Shown piece by piece: positions 45,165-54,960 of a stretch of 64,000 bases of DNA (its first letter is position 1; each line of letters begins with the position of its first letter). Made by a program: the position numbers and the translations under genes. Source of the DNA: Rahnella bonaserana (GTDB lineage: Bacteria; Pseudomonadota; Gammaproteobacteria; Enterobacterales; Enterobacteriaceae); the NCBI RefSeq assembly GCF_019049675.1, contig NZ_JAFMOW010000057.1, positions 1 through 64,000 on the forward strand. The letters are read 5' to 3'. The notes under the pieces were generated by a model, which was not told the DNA's origin, made no database searches, and saw only the letters and a list, made by a program, of their open reading frames with translations.

Positions 45165-45756
45165 GTCAGACTCCGCAACGAGTTAAAGAAAAATGACGCA
45201 AAGAAACGCGTGACGTCAGGCGGTCAGAAGACTTGCCAGGAGGAGTCACGACAAAAATGTCAGATGAAAGCGGTTTCAGTGCGGCAGAAATCAGGCCCAT
45301 TGGGGCGAATTTGCCGGTAAGGATGAGGTGAAAATGCGAAGAATAGTGACGTCGGTGACAGTCCATAGGGAGGGCTGAGGCCCGGTACTCCTGTTCAATG
45401 ATTCGGAAAATCACTCTATCAGGAATGATTATTTGAATAAAGTGTGTTTTTTTACGATCCGCATCATTTTGAAACATCTATGCTGTTTTATTGTGCGATG
45501 TGAAACCGTATTCACACTACGTCTTTCAATAACGGACAACCGTCACAAAAATTATTTTTTCGCACACTAAAATAAATCACGTCGCACAACCTGTTGAGGT
45601 TCTGCAATTTTACTGTTTTGCAGTCTTATCAGAAATTAAGGAACGTTAGTACGCAGGGAATGCCCCGTCCGCCTCAGGAATAAAAACGGGTGGATATCAT
45701 CAGCACCATTACTTATGTGCATAACTCTTTTCAAGAGTTAACAGAGGAGGTAGCGA
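45165..45756. promoter_or_regulatory. Regulatory gap upstream of manX
   Basis: No gene is convincing in these 592 bases. Palindromes seen: TGTGAA-N6-TTCACA (45499-45516), TTATTTT-N10-AAAATAA (45552-45575) and a hairpin AACTCTT-TTC-AAGAGTT (45723-45739) just before the manX ribosome site. In E. coli the manX promoter is controlled by CRP, Mlc and NagC; the second palindrome resembles the Mlc/NagC type (AT-rich arms), the first is CRP-like but with 8 bases between TGTGA and TCACA instead of 6. Confidence 0.5.
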
Positions 45757-46719
45757 GTGAGTATTGCTATTATCATCGGCACGCACGGGTCAGCAGCTGA
45801 GCAGTTGCTGAAAACAGCGGAAATGATTTTAGGTGAACAAGATAATGTCGCCTATATCGATTTCGTTCCCGGCGAGAACGCCGAAACCCTGATCGAAAAG
45901 TACACGGCAAAGTTGGGTGGTTTAGACACCAGCAGCGGCGTCCTTTTCCTGGTCGACACCTGGGGGGGCAGCCCGTTCAATGCTGCCAGCCGTATTGTTG
46001 TCGATAAAGAAAATTACGAAGTTGTCACCGGTGTGAATATCCCAATGCTGGCAGAGACTTTCATGGCTCGCGATGACAACCCTTCTTTTGCAGAACTGGT
46101 TGCCATTGCAGTAGAAACAGGTCGTATCGGCGTGAAAGCGCTTAAAGCCCCTGAACCTGCTGCCCCGGCCCCTGCTGCCGCACCTGCGCCAAAAGCAGCC
46201 GCCCCGGCTAAACCTACCGGTCCGAACGACCATATGAAAATCGGCCTCGCCCGAATCGATGACCGTTTGATTCATGGCCAGGTAGCGACCCGCTGGACCA
46301 AAGAAACCAACGTGACCCGCATTATTGTTGTCAGCGACGAAGTCGCTGCCGATACCGTGCGTAAAACGTTGCTGACTCAGGTTGCTCCTCCTGGTGTTAC
46401 TGCACACGTTGTTGACGTCGCTAAAGCCATCCGTGTCTGGGATAACCCAAAATACGCTGGCGACCGCGTGATGTTGTTATTCACTAACCCGACTGACGTT
46501 CTGCGTGTGGTTGAGGGTGGCGTGAAAATCACCTCCGTAAACATCGGTGGTATGGCTTTCCGTCAGGGTAAAACTCAGGTGAATAACGCAGTGTCTGTCG
46601 ACGAAAAAGATATCGAAGCCTTCAAGAAATTGAATGAAAAAGGTATCGAACTTGAAGTGCGTAAAGTCTCTACAGACTCTCGCCTTAAGATGATGGATCT
46701 CATTAATAAGATGAATTAA
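45757..46719 (+). CDS. manX: Mannose PTS enzyme IIAB component
   Basis: The 320-residue cytoplasmic protein passes phosphate from HPr to the sugar. The IIA domain (1-130) has H10 in IIGTHGSAAEQ; an Ala/Pro linker (131-154) leads to the IIB domain with H173 in RIDDRLIHGQVATRW. The start is GTG with AGGAGG eight bases upstream. It heads manXYZ, taking up mannose, glucose and amino sugars. Confidence 0.96.
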   Translation: MSIAIIIGTHGSAAEQLLKTAEMILGEQDNVAYIDFVPGENAETLIEKYTAKLGGLDTSSGVLFLVDTWGGSPFNAASRIVVDKENYEVVTGVNIPMLAETFMARDDNPSFAELVAIAVETGRIGVKALKAPEPAAPAPAAAPAPKAAAPAKPTGPNDHMKIGLARIDDRLIHGQVATRWTKETNVTRIIVVSDEVAADTVRKTLLTQVAPPGVTAHVVDVAKAIRVWDNPKYAGDRVMLLFTNPTDVLRVVEGGVKITSVNIGGMAFRQGKTQVNNAVSVDEKDIEAFKKLNEKGIELEVRKVSTDSRLKMMDLINKMN

Positions 46720-46810
46720 TAAGCGCATCGACACTGTGCAGATTCCCTCAACGTTATCTGCCTGATGTGCCTGTTTATACTCAGCGTCCTTTGGTCATAG
46801 GAGAAGTGCA

Positions 46811-47608
46811 ATGGAGATCACCACACTACAAATTGTGCTGATATTTATTGTTGCATGTATTGCCGGGATGGGTTCGATCCTGGATGAATTTCAGTTTCAC
46901 CGCCCGTTAGTTGCCTGTACTTTGATCGGTTTTGTTCTTGGTGATGTTAAAACCGGGATCATCATCGGGGGTACATTGGAAATGATCGCACTTGGCTGGA
47001 TGAACATCGGTGCTGCTGTTGCGCCAGATGCCGCCCTCGCCTCAATCATTTCTACCATTCTGGTTATCGCAGGTGGACAGTCTGTCGGTGCCGGTATCGC
47101 ACTGGCTATCCCGCTGGCTGCTGCGGGTCAGGTATTAACCATTATCGTTCGTACCATCACCGTTGCTTTCCAGCACGCAGCGGATAAAGCGGCCGAGAAA
47201 GGTAACCTGAATGCCATTACCTGGATCCACGTTTCCGCGCTGATTCTGCAGGCAATGCGTATCGCAATCCCTGCGGTGATTGTTGCTGTCTCTGTGGGTA
47301 CTGCTATTGTTCATGACCTGCTGGCATCTATCCCTGAAGTGGTCACCAACGGTCTGAACATTGCCGGTGGTATGATCGTTGTGGTTGGTTACGCCATGGT
47401 TATTAACATGATGCGTGCTGGCTACCTGATGCCATTCTTCTACCTTGGTTTCGTTACTGCCGCATTCACCAACTTCAACCTGGTTGCACTGGGTGTGATT
47501 GGTGTGGTGATGGCTGTTCTTTACATCCAGTTGAGCCCGAAATACAACAAGTCTGCGCAGGCAGCGGCTGCACCGGGTGTTAACGATCTCGACAACGAAT
47601 TGGATTAA
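46811..47608 (+). CDS. manY: Mannose PTS enzyme IIC component
   Basis: The 265-residue protein is the membrane channel component, starting MEITTLQIVLIFIVACIAGMG and with several hydrophobic segments; DEFQFHRPLVACTLIGF is conserved. It forms the sugar path with ManZ, and is also used for entry of lambda DNA and some bacteriocins. AGGAGAAG precedes the ATG. Confidence 0.96.
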   Translation: MEITTLQIVLIFIVACIAGMGSILDEFQFHRPLVACTLIGFVLGDVKTGIIIGGTLEMIALGWMNIGAAVAPDAALASIISTILVIAGGQSVGAGIALAIPLAAAGQVLTIIVRTITVAFQHAADKAAEKGNLNAITWIHVSALILQAMRIAIPAVIVAVSVGTAIVHDLLASIPEVVTNGLNIAGGMIVVVGYAMVINMMRAGYLMPFFYLGFVTAAFTNFNLVALGVIGVVMAVLYIQLSPKYNKSAQAAAAPGVNDLDNELD

Positions 47609-47619
47609 GGGTGAAGGAC

Positions 47620-48462
47620 ATGGTTGATCAAACTGCAGTTAAAAAACTCACGGCCAGCGATATTCGCGGTGTGTTTATGCGCTCCAACCTTTTCCAGGGG
47701 TCATGGAACTTCGAACGTATGCAGGCTCTGGGCTTCTGCTTCTGTATGGTGCCTGCAATCCGTCGTCTCTACCCTGAAAATAACGACGATCGCAAAGCGG
47801 CTATCAAACGCCACCTGGAATTCTTCAATACCCATCCATACGTTGCAGCCCCTGTACTGGGTGTAACGCTGGCGATGGAAGAACAGCGTGCCAACGGCGC
47901 ACCTATCGACGACGCGGCCATCAACGGCCTGAAAGTCGGTCTGATGGGGCCTCTGGCCGGTGTGGGTGACCCGATCTTCTGGGGTACCGTTCGTCCGGTG
48001 TTTGCTGCACTGGGCGCAGGTATCGCGATGACCGGCAGCCTGTTGGGTCCGTTGCTGTTCTTCGTTCTGTTTAACCTTGTACGTCTGCTGACCCGTTACT
48101 ACGGCGTGTCTTACGGCTACAAAAAAGGTGTCGATATCGTTAACGATATGGGCGGCGGCTTCCTGCAGAAACTGACTGAGGGGGCGTCAATTCTCGGCCT
48201 CTTTGTCATGGGGGCCCTGGTTAACAAGTGGACGCACGTTAACATTCCACTGGTGGTATCGAAGATAACCGATCAGACAGGCCATACCACCGTCACCACG
48301 GTCCAGACGATTCTGGATCAGCTGATGCCAGGTCTGGTGCCATTACTGCTGACCTTCGGTTGTATGTGGCTGCTGCGTAAGAAAGTTAACGCCTTGTGGA
48401 TCATCGTTGGCTTCTTCGCCATCGGTATCTTCGGTTACTGGATTGGCCTGTTAGGTCTCTGA
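47620..48462 (+). CDS. manZ: Mannose PTS enzyme IID component
   Basis: The 280-residue protein matches ManZ: LTASDIRGVFMRSNLFQGSWNFERMQ near the start (landmark residues 11-35) and GPLAGVGDPIFWGTVRPVFAA in the middle. I chose MVDQTA, which fits the E. coli N terminus and has GTGAAGGAC upstream; GTG three codons earlier would sit over the ribosome site. A terminator follows. Confidence 0.96.
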   Translation: MVDQTAVKKLTASDIRGVFMRSNLFQGSWNFERMQALGFCFCMVPAIRRLYPENNDDRKAAIKRHLEFFNTHPYVAAPVLGVTLAMEEQRANGAPIDDAAINGLKVGLMGPLAGVGDPIFWGTVRPVFAALGAGIAMTGSLLGPLLFFVLFNLVRLLTRYYGVSYGYKKGVDIVNDMGGGFLQKLTEGASILGLFVMGALVNKWTHVNIPLVVSKITDQTGHTTVTTVQTILDQLMPGLVPLLLTFGCMWLLRKKVNALWIIVGFFAIGIFGYWIGLLGL

Positions 48463-48470
48463 TAACCGCT

Positions 48471-48500
48471 AAACCGGGGGATCATTCCCCCGGTTTTTTT
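48471..48500 (+). terminator. Terminator of manXYZ
   Basis: CCGGGGG/CCCCCGG hairpin followed by T7. Confidence 0.9.
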
Positions 48501-48555
48501 ATGACCTGATTTTGCTGTTTTGATTTGCCTTTTGTGGCCGTAAGCTGGAGTTTTC

Positions 48556-49014
48556 ATGTCTGTTACCGATATTGTCCTCGCTCTTTTCATCCTCCTGTTG
48601 CTGGCCTACGCCATCTACGATGAGTTCATCATGGGGACCAAAAATGGTGAAACGCGGCTTCGTGTGAATCTCAGACGCCGTAATAAGCTGGATTCCATTA
48701 TCTTCATCGGCCTGCTGGCGATTCTGCTTTATAACAATATCCATGCTAATGGTACTGCTGTAACCAATTACCTGTTAATTGGTCTGGGGCTGATTGCTTT
48801 TTATCTCTCGTTCATCCGCTGGCCAAAAATGCTGTTCAAGCCACAAGGATTTTATTTCGCGAACACCTTCATTACCTATGACAGGATCCGCAGCATGAAT
48901 CTTTCAGAAGATGGTGTACTGGTATTTGAATTAGAACAGAAAAAGTTATTAATCCGCGTTAATGAGCTCGACGACCTGGAAAGAATTTACAAATTAATGG
49001 TTGAAAATCAATAA
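48556..49014 (+). CDS. yobD: YobD, DUF986 membrane protein
   Basis: The 152-residue protein has three hydrophobic segments (5-23, 47-63, 70-88) and the family phrases [16 protein letters not shown] and [17 protein letters not shown]. Function unknown. It follows manZ as in E. coli but after a terminator. Confidence 0.9.
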   Translation: MSVTDIVLALFILLLLAYAIYDEFIMGTKNGETRLRVNLRRRNKLDSIIFIGLLAILLYNNIHANGTAVTNYLLIGLGLIAFYLSFIRWPKMLFKPQGFYFANTFITYDRIRSMNLSEDGVLVFELEQKKLLIRVNELDDLERIYKLMVENQ

Positions 49015-49251
49015 ACTGAATCATAGTCACGAGTCTATCAGTTATAGCCATAGGTATATTTATGGCTTTACTGCTTAAGTAAATCCATAATATTCCCGCA
49101 CTAACCAGATTGTTATTTAACCCTACATTTAGAATCATTTTCCCTGCCCAATAATAATCCCTAGCCGGATATTAAAACCCTTATTTTAATTGTTGTTGTC
49201 CTGAATAAAAATATCATGGTAAGGTTGCGCCGTTATTTGGGGGGTATACTC

Positions 49252-49824
49252 GTGAACTTATCCGCAACGCTTATTCTTGCCTTTGGCATGTCCATGGACG
49301 CTTTTGCGGCGTCCATTGGTAAAGGTGCTGCCCTTCATCGTCCTTGCCTGCGTGAAGCCCTCCGCACTGGCCTGATTTTCGGTGCCATAGAAGCCATTAC
49401 TCCCCTGATTGGTTGGAGTCTGGGTTTATTTGCCAGCCAATACATCATGCAATGGAGCCACTGGGCCGCCTTTATTCTGCTGTTTATGCTTGGCATCCGA
49501 ATGATTGCTGAAGGGCTGAAAGATAAACCGGATGATGACCTTACAACGGCAACACGCCATAGTTTCTGGATCCTGGCCGCTACGGCGACTGGCACAAGTC
49601 TGGATGCGCTGGCAATCGGTGTAGGATTAGCGTTACTGGAAGTGAACATCATCCAGACAGCGCTCTGTATCGGTATGGCAACCCTGCTGATGTCCACGTT
49701 AGGCATTATGGTAGGACGCTTTATCGGCCCGCTGTTAGGCAAATGGGCCGAAGTTTTAGGGGGCGTGGTTTTGATCGGAATCGGATCGAGTATCCTGCTT
49801 GAGCATCTGGGGTATTTACGCTGA
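49252..49824 (+). CDS. mntP: Manganese exporter MntP
   Basis: The 190-residue protein has six membrane helices in two repeats; [15 protein letters not shown] and [15 protein letters not shown] carry the metal-binding Asp residues. It exports Mn(II). The start is GTG 49252 with GGGGGG eight bases upstream and matches the E. coli N terminus; an ATG 12 codons earlier adds a basic extension without family support. I did not recognise the Mn-sensing yybP-ykoY riboswitch, known for E. coli mntP, in the 237-base leader. Confidence 0.93.
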   Translation: MNLSATLILAFGMSMDAFAASIGKGAALHRPCLREALRTGLIFGAIEAITPLIGWSLGLFASQYIMQWSHWAAFILLFMLGIRMIAEGLKDKPDDDLTTATRHSFWILAATATGTSLDALAIGVGLALLEVNIIQTALCIGMATLLMSTLGIMVGRFIGPLLGKWAEVLGGVVLIGIGSSILLEHLGYLR

Positions 49825-50637
49825 GGGGCGCTGATGTATTCTGATGAGAAAATCTGTTTCACACTCAAAGGCCGTCTGAGCTTTTAAAGCTGTCATCACG
49901 TCTTCTGTTGCCCGCCAAGCGAAAGGCGTCATCTGCAACAAATCAAAGGCCTGTGCGCCTGAAAGGCTCATGTTATAGGCCAGCGCTTCGGTGCTGATCC
50001 GCTCAAAACCATCCAGTTTCTCATCCAGATCGGCATGCAATTGTACATCCTGATAAATCAGCCCCTTCATCTGGTATAAGTGACGCGGCCCCGGCGCGAC
50101 AGTCACCACTAAACCACCGGGTTTGATGGCCCGGTAAAGCTCCTGAGCCTTACACGGCGCATAAATGCGAATGACCGCGTCCAGAGAGCTGTCGGCAAAA
50201 GGCAAGCGGTGGCTGGAAGCCACACAAAATGACACGTCGTGATAGCGTTTGGCAGCATAACGGATAGCCACTTTAGCCACATCCAGACCATAGACTTTCA
50301 GCGCGCGGTGCTGCATTAACCGGTCTGCGAAAGCCGCGGTGTAATACCCTTCCCCGCAACCAATATCGAGTAGTGTCTGTGCATCTTCAGGAATAACGTC
50401 ATCGAGGATATCCGACAGGCGGTCCCGCAAAGGCTGATAATGACCCGCATCGAGAAATGCGCGACGCGAAATCATCATTTCCGGGCTGTCACCCGGCTGC
50501 TTCGAGCGTTTGTGCTGTACGGGCATCAGATTAACGTAACCCTCTTTGGCGTTATCAAACTGATGATTGGCCGGGCAACGCCATTGCTGTTCGGACAGCG
50601 TAAGCGGCTGGAAACAAAGCGGGCACTGATACGTCAT
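49816..50637 (-). CDS. rlmA: 23S rRNA (guanine-745-N1)-methyltransferase
   Basis: The 273-residue enzyme uses SAM to methylate G745. An N-terminal zinc finger (CPLCFQPL ... CPANHQFD) precedes the methyltransferase fold with [12 protein letters not shown]. Phrases [11 protein letters not shown] and [10 protein letters not shown] are conserved. The start MTYQCPLC fits the family; the 33 open codons before it do not. Its 3' end overlaps the 3' end of mntP by 9 bases. Confidence 0.94.
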   Translation of the reverse strand: MTYQCPLCFQPLTLSEQQWRCPANHQFDNAKEGYVNLMPVQHKRSKQPGDSPEMMISRRAFLDAGHYQPLRDRLSDILDDVIPEDAQTLLDIGCGEGYYTAAFADRLMQHRALKVYGLDVAKVAIRYAAKRYHDVSFCVASSHRLPFADSSLDAVIRIYAPCKAQELYRAIKPGGLVVTVAPGPRHLYQMKGLIYQDVQLHADLDEKLDGFERISTEALAYNMSLSGAQAFDLLQMTPFAWRATEDVMTALKAQTAFECETDFLIRIHQRPSA

Positions 50638-50785
50638 GAAGAAAACCTGCAAGGAAAGTCTGAAGAGGCGAAAGTTCGCAATAGAGGTAAGTCTAAAGAA
50701 GGCGCCCTGAGGTTGCAACTGCTGGAAAATCCGCATAAAAGGCAGCTACACTGAAGCCATATCATTTTCCTGACCGAGACACGAG

Positions 50786-51499
50786 ATGAGTGACAACTCA
50801 GTTTTACTCAGCCACATCCCCGGCATTTTGCATGGTTTCGGTGATAAAGAATCCCTGCTTCCCGCTCACCTGCAATCTTTTGAAGCCACGCGCCCGGAAA
50901 AGAAACAGGTTCATGGTACCCGGATTGTTGATGTGACTCAGCCCGGACAGGATTGCGGCGACGCGGACGGATTTATCACCTCCGTTCCCGGTATTCTTCT
51001 GGCCGTATTTACCGCGGACTGTTTGCTGGTCATCTTTTGTCGCAAAGATGGCAAAGAAGTGGCCGTGGTTCACGCAGGCTGGCGTGGACTTATCGACGGT
51101 ATTCTGGAGAAAATGGCGCAACGGATTAATCAGTCAGGTGATACCCATGACTGGGTTGTCGCCATCGGCCCTGCGGCGCAGGCTTGCTGTTACGAGGTCA
51201 GTCAGGAGCTTGTGGATACATTTATGCAACAACTCGACTTCCCCCCTGCCCTGATTTCGCCACGTCATCGTCACCTTGATCTGGCTGCGATTGCAAAAGC
51301 TAAACTACAGGTTTTGGGATTTTACGAAATTGACCACGCTGGCAGCTGCACGATTTGTACAACCGCGGGTTGTACAACCGGGGGGACAGCATTCAAATAC
51401 ACCAGCTTCCGGCGTAACAGTCATCAGCGGGCAAAAGACCCCTCGCATCCGGGCATCAGCGGGCGAAATCAGCAATCCGGTATCGTGATTCTGGGATAA
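50786..51499 (+). CDS. PgeF/YfiH-family laccase-domain protein, paralogue
   Basis: The 237-residue protein has the zinc ligands of the multicopper-oxidase-like PgeF family: KQVHGTR (His), FTADCLLVI (Cys) and VVHAGWRG (His). E. coli PgeF edits peptidoglycan L-Ser errors and other members act on purine nucleosides. The C terminus departs from the usual FSYRR...GR end: it has a CTICTTAGCTTGG cysteine cluster and SFRRNSHQRAKD. It is therefore probably a paralogue rather than housekeeping PgeF. Confidence 0.88.
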   Translation: MSDNSVLLSHIPGILHGFGDKESLLPAHLQSFEATRPEKKQVHGTRIVDVTQPGQDCGDADGFITSVPGILLAVFTADCLLVIFCRKDGKEVAVVHAGWRGLIDGILEKMAQRINQSGDTHDWVVAIGPAAQACCYEVSQELVDTFMQQLDFPPALISPRHRHLDLAAIAKAKLQVLGFYEIDHAGSCTICTTAGCTTGGTAFKYTSFRRNSHQRAKDPSHPGISGRNQQSGIVILG

Positions 51500-51542
51500 A
51501 GTGATCTTGCAATAACAGCCCAACATGCTGAAAAACAAACAC

Positions 51543-51570
51543 AAAAAAACCCGCCTTGGCGGGTTTTTTT
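51543..51570. terminator. Terminator of cspC
   Basis: ACCCGCC/GGCGGGT hairpin with A7 and T7 flanks, between the converging PgeF-family gene and cspC. Confidence 0.88.
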
Positions 51571-51584
51571 ACAGCTGGCGCTGC

Positions 51585-51794
51585 TTAGATTGCAGTTACG
51601 TTAACTGCTGACGGGCCTTTCTGGCCGTCTTGGATTTCGAACTCTACGTTCTGGCCTTCAGCCAGAGTTTTGAAGCCGTTACCCTGGATTGCAGAGAAGT
51701 GTACGAACACATCTTTGCTGCCGTCAGCAGGAGTAATGAAACCGAAACCTTTAGACTCGTTGAACCACTTAACTTGACCTTTGATCTTTGCCAT
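51585..51794 (-). CDS. cspC: Cold shock-like RNA chaperone CspC
   Basis: The 69-residue CSD protein is nearly identical to E. coli CspC, with the RNA-binding motifs KGFGFITP (RNP1) and VFVHFSAI (RNP2). It melts RNA structure and raises stress (RpoS) mRNAs. yobF is 41 bases upstream on the same strand, as in E. coli, and the two are co-transcribed there. Confidence 0.97.
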   Translation of the reverse strand: MAKIKGQVKWFNESKGFGFITPADGSKDVFVHFSAIQGNGFKTLAEGQNVEFEIQDGQKGPSAVNVTAI

Positions 51795-51835
51795 CTTGAG
51801 TATTTCCTTTGGATTGTTTAAACCGCCCGTGGGCG

Positions 51836-51952
51836 TTACATAGACAAACTAGAGTCGTTACTGCTTGAGGCACTAAGATTAGAATCGGCAGAGAAGCGGT
51901 ATTCAACGTGAACGTCTTTACTCAGAACTTCTATACTGAAAATGCCACACAT
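51836..51952 (-). CDS. yobF: YobF, small stress-linked protein
   Basis: The 38-residue peptide reads [20 protein letters not shown] then a Ser-rich end; the first 22 residues closely match E. coli YobF. In E. coli it accumulates under heat and other stresses and lies in the cspC transcript. The function is unknown. Confidence 0.92.
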   Translation of the reverse strand: MCGIFSIEVLSKDVHVEYRFSADSNLSASSSNDSSLSM

Positions 51953-53065
51953 ATACAGAACTGTACCTCGTTTTACCCAGATGCGTTATCACATACTCTG
52001 AATTCGATGGCAAGCCATTTTTAATCAGTGATGGACATGTCGCACATATTTGAGCCGGTTAAAGGCACTTCGTGTTCAGTTATGCTGAAATATGTTGATA
52101 GACATGCTTTTTTCTGCTTTGCAGTTTAACCTGCATATCAAACAAAACAATAACGACCTGTTTTTGATTATTGATCATTTAATGCAGAACCGTAAGCGTA
52201 AAACACACCTTTATTTGAATTTTTATTGTCAAGATCGGCTAAAACCTTTTGCCGGGGATCTCATAGGGCGTGGCAAAGCAACACGTCTGATCAGGTCAGG
52301 TTCGGGTGACAGCGCGTCTGTCAGGCAAGTTGCGCACTTGTGCAACAGAACGGGCAAACGCCTGAACGCATATCCGGGCCATATGACTGGTTATGCAATA
52401 ATCAATTACGCCACAGAGGGATAAAATGGTGCAAAACAGAACGCAGACCACAATGAATGCACCTAAACCGTGCGTCTTCACCCTTTATCTAATAATACAC
52501 AAAATTCGCATAACTCTTGGGGTTACAATTCTAAACCCCCCACGCGTCTAATACTTATTTCTTATCATCTCGTTTTTAACAATATAATGAATTAAAGTTT
52601 GCGAGTTGGTTAAATCGGTATAACACTTGCGCAAAATTTTAAAAAGGACTTATTCATATATAAAAAATCAATATGAAGATTTTATATTTAATACCGTGAT
52701 CAAAATCCCATATTATTGCTCTGATTGGCTTGAAAAACAGGCAAACAGCGATGCCCGAGCAGGCACGATTGGCGGTGACGGGCGAATGGCGTTCAGCGAC
52801 ACAATCAGCATAATACACTGTATCTTAAGCAATCACAGGGATGAGCATCCGGCCAGCAGGTTTTTACCCTTGCAGAAACAAATAATTATTTCATCGAAAA
52901 AAATCCCCGCATGGAAAAACAATCCTTACGGGGATATTTATTAACAAGTCAGTAACCCCTTCTCAATGTAAGGCATTATAACATCAACGCCTTAATTGAT
53001 AATACTTCTCATTTAATAACCACCAAATTCCACTTTATAATCCGTAAAGAATGGGTAAATGAAAT
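51953..53065. other. 1.1-kb gap between yobF and the hydrolase gene
   Basis: AT-rich DNA. Open frames at 52092-52424 (+), 52296-52481 (-) and 52627-52944 (+) have poor ribosome sites, biased composition and no recognisable family. The yobF-cspC promoter and cold-shock style leader must lie at the left edge. Otherwise I see nothing I can name. Confidence 0.5.
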
Positions 53066-54055
53066 TCAGTCTTTAGAAATGCTTGCGCCAATTTTTAAGG
53101 GTTTAAATTCCATTTCAGGCGAGTCACTTTGAGATATAGCCTCTGCTAATTCGTTTAAAGGTTGATCCAGCGAGTCATCGGCTAATTCAAAAACACCCCA
53201 GTGGATCGGCACGGCTTTCTGACAGCGTAGTTGCGAGAAGACACTCACCGCTTGTTGCGGATCCATATGTTGCGCACTCATGAACCATCTTGGTGCATAG
53301 GCACCGACAGGAATTGCGGCTAAATCAAAAGGTCCAAGACGCTCACCGATCAGTTCAAACTGATTGCTGTAACCACTGTCCCCGGAAAAATAGAAGCGCA
53401 AATCAGCGTTTCTGACGACCCAGCCACACCACAGGGACTGATTACGATCCCAAAATGTCCGCATACTCCAGTGGCGCGCAGGCACGGCTGAGAAAGTCAG
53501 ATCACCAAACTGATGTTCCTGCCACCAGTCAAGTTCTTCGATATACCGCGCTCCGCGCTGCTCAAGCCACGGCTTCATGCCCAAAGGCACCATAAACTGC
53601 ACCTCCGGAAAACGGCGCAACAGCTTGCGGACGGTCGCGCGATCCAGATGGTCATAGTGATTATGCGAAAACAATACCACGTCGATGGGAGGCAATTTTT
53701 CAACGGGTGCAGCGACGGGGGTTTTGCGTTTAGGTCCGTAGAAGCTCAGCGGCGAGGCACGATCCGACAGTACGGGATCCATAAGAACGTAACGCCCGGC
53801 CACGCGGAGCAGTAAACATGCGTGACCTAAAAACCATAAGCGATCATCCGTTCCGCTAAAATCAGCTTTCTGCCACCACTGGCTGATGAAATGTTCGTAG
53901 CCTTTCTCTGGCGGCGCAGGCAGCCGCTGGGCTTTGCGTTCTTTTCTCCAGCGTTTGAAGTCACCCTCCCGGCGATTCTGCGGTTCGACATTGGTGAAAC
54001 CGTCAGGCGTATGATGAGATTTTGAAGGATCGTAATACGGATTTTTACCAGCCAT
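53066..54055 (-). CDS. Metallo-beta-lactamase-fold hydrolase (UlaG/NAPE-PLD-like)
   Basis: The 329-residue protein has the metal-binding signature SHNHYDHLD (HxHxDH) near residue 135, preceded by WFLGHACLLLRVAGRYVLMDPVLSDRA (landmark residues 71-97) and followed by VPARHWS, FSGDSGYS and IPIHWG-type motifs (VPIHWGVF). Members cleave phosphodiester or lactone bonds; the substrate here is unknown. The start MAGKNPYYDP has GTGGAG upstream. It interrupts the cspC-yebO interval of E. coli. Confidence 0.88.
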   Translation of the reverse strand: MAGKNPYYDPSKSHHTPDGFTNVEPQNRREGDFKRWRKERKAQRLPAPPEKGYEHFISQWWQKADFSGTDDRLWFLGHACLLLRVAGRYVLMDPVLSDRASPLSFYGPKRKTPVAAPVEKLPPIDVVLFSHNHYDHLDRATVRKLLRRFPEVQFMVPLGMKPWLEQRGARYIEELDWWQEHQFGDLTFSAVPARHWSMRTFWDRNQSLWCGWVVRNADLRFYFSGDSGYSNQFELIGERLGPFDLAAIPVGAYAPRWFMSAQHMDPQQAVSVFSQLRCQKAVPIHWGVFELADDSLDQPLNELAEAISQSDSPEMEFKPLKIGASISKD

Positions 54056-54239
54056 AGAACTCCACGGGAAAGCTTTCCGGTTTGAACGCAATGTGATTAC
54101 ATCATTTTAAGTAGCATATTTGATAATCACACTACAGCGAGAAAGTGAAAAATTATGTGCCAGTTCAGCAGCTATCAACGGTTAAGAAAATCTTAATAAC
54201 TGTGTGTTTTACTGAGGACATTCAAAAAGGAGGAAATTT

Positions 54240-54530
54240 ATGACCAGGAACACGACTCAACGTCCGCGCTCATTTACTGCGCGACTGACGCATATTATGC
54301 AGATTCAGACTCAGTACGGTCGCCTGTGGCTTAGCTCACGTTTTCGCCGTATCAAAGTCCCTGCTTCACTGAAAGTCATCGCCTTCGCTATTCTGACGCT
54401 GATGGTTCTGGCGATCACCGGCACAATGCTGCTGATGCTTGACCTGATCAGCCTGATGTCGAGGCTGCTGAAGCGCCCTTTCCGTCGGGGAAATGCTTAC
54501 CGGCGCCAGCTGATGCGAAAGCCTGTATAA
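54240..54530 (+). CDS. Basic single-pass membrane protein of unknown function
   Basis: The 96-residue protein has a basic N-terminal half (RPRSFTARLTHIMQIQ), a hydrophobic helix pair (about 47-78: KVIAFAILTLMVLAITGTM) and an Arg-rich C terminus (RLLKRPFRRGNAYRRQ). AGGAGG precedes the ATG by 8 bases and a terminator follows the stop, so it is likely real. I do not recognise it. Confidence 0.7.
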   Translation: MTRNTTQRPRSFTARLTHIMQIQTQYGRLWLSSRFRRIKVPASLKVIAFAILTLMVLAITGTMLLMLDLISLMSRLLKRPFRRGNAYRRQLMRKPV

Positions 54531-54534
54531 AACA

Positions 54535-54562
54535 AAACCGTGTCGGTTTAACGACACGGTTT
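54535..54562. terminator. Terminator between converging small genes
   Basis: Perfect 11-bp stem AAACCGTGTCG/CGACACGGTTT with a 6-base loop. Confidence 0.82.
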
Positions 54563-54588
54563 GAGATTACGGGGATGTATTCCTGATT

Positions 54589-54825
54589 TCAGGCAGGCAT
54601 ACCGCAAAGTTTGGTCAGATTTCTGGCGCCGATCATGAGTGTGGCAACATAGGATTGTCTGCGCGTGACGACTTCGACCGCAACACGCGCATCTTTATAC
54701 TTAATGAGATAGGTAGAAGGCCAGCCCTGCCGGCGCTTGCCGTAGGCTTTTTCATGACTGTCGATAGCTGCGTGAGCAACCACCAGATGGGAGAGAGTTT
54801 TATCACCTTTAATGATGCGCTTCAT
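54589..54825 (-). CDS. Small conserved-looking protein of unknown function
   Basis: The 78-residue protein starts MKRIIKGDKTLSHLVVAHAAIDSHEKAYG and is basic (many Lys, Arg) with one C-terminal Cys (KLCGMPA). GGAG lies seven bases before the ATG. It contains no membrane helix or known motif. It is a short gene in the lineage-specific block between cspC-yobF and yebO. Confidence 0.65.
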   Translation of the reverse strand: MKRIIKGDKTLSHLVVAHAAIDSHEKAYGKRRQGWPSTYLIKYKDARVAVEVVTRRQSYVATLMIGARNLTKLCGMPA

Positions 54826-54960
54826 AATGGACTCCGCCTTAGACACAACTGTCAAAATGAGGAAACATTAATCACTTGATACGCATCGCTTTATGCGACG
54901 CTTATTCGAATCACTTCTTTGCAAAACTTTGTCACAATCTGAGTATCTCTGCGCTTTAAC

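Noticed and set aside
45166-45477. 103-codon frame upstream of yoaE
   Set aside because: Lies in the divergent regulatory gap and has no coding character.
45499-45516. CRP site upstream of manX
   Set aside because: Arms TGTGA and TCACA are present but separated by 8 bases rather than 6, so I record it only as a palindrome.
52092-52424. 110-codon frame in the gap after yobF
   Set aside because: No ribosome site, AT-rich start and no motif; overlaps another weak frame on the other strand.
52296-52481. 61-codon frame with a hydrophobic N terminus, considered as a Hok-like toxin
   Set aside because: Starts at GTG without a ribosome site and lacks the conserved Hok C-terminal pattern; no antisense Sok-like RNA features were seen.
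52627-52944. 105-codon frame before the hydrolase gene
   Set aside because: TTG start, no clear ribosome site and no recognisable domain.
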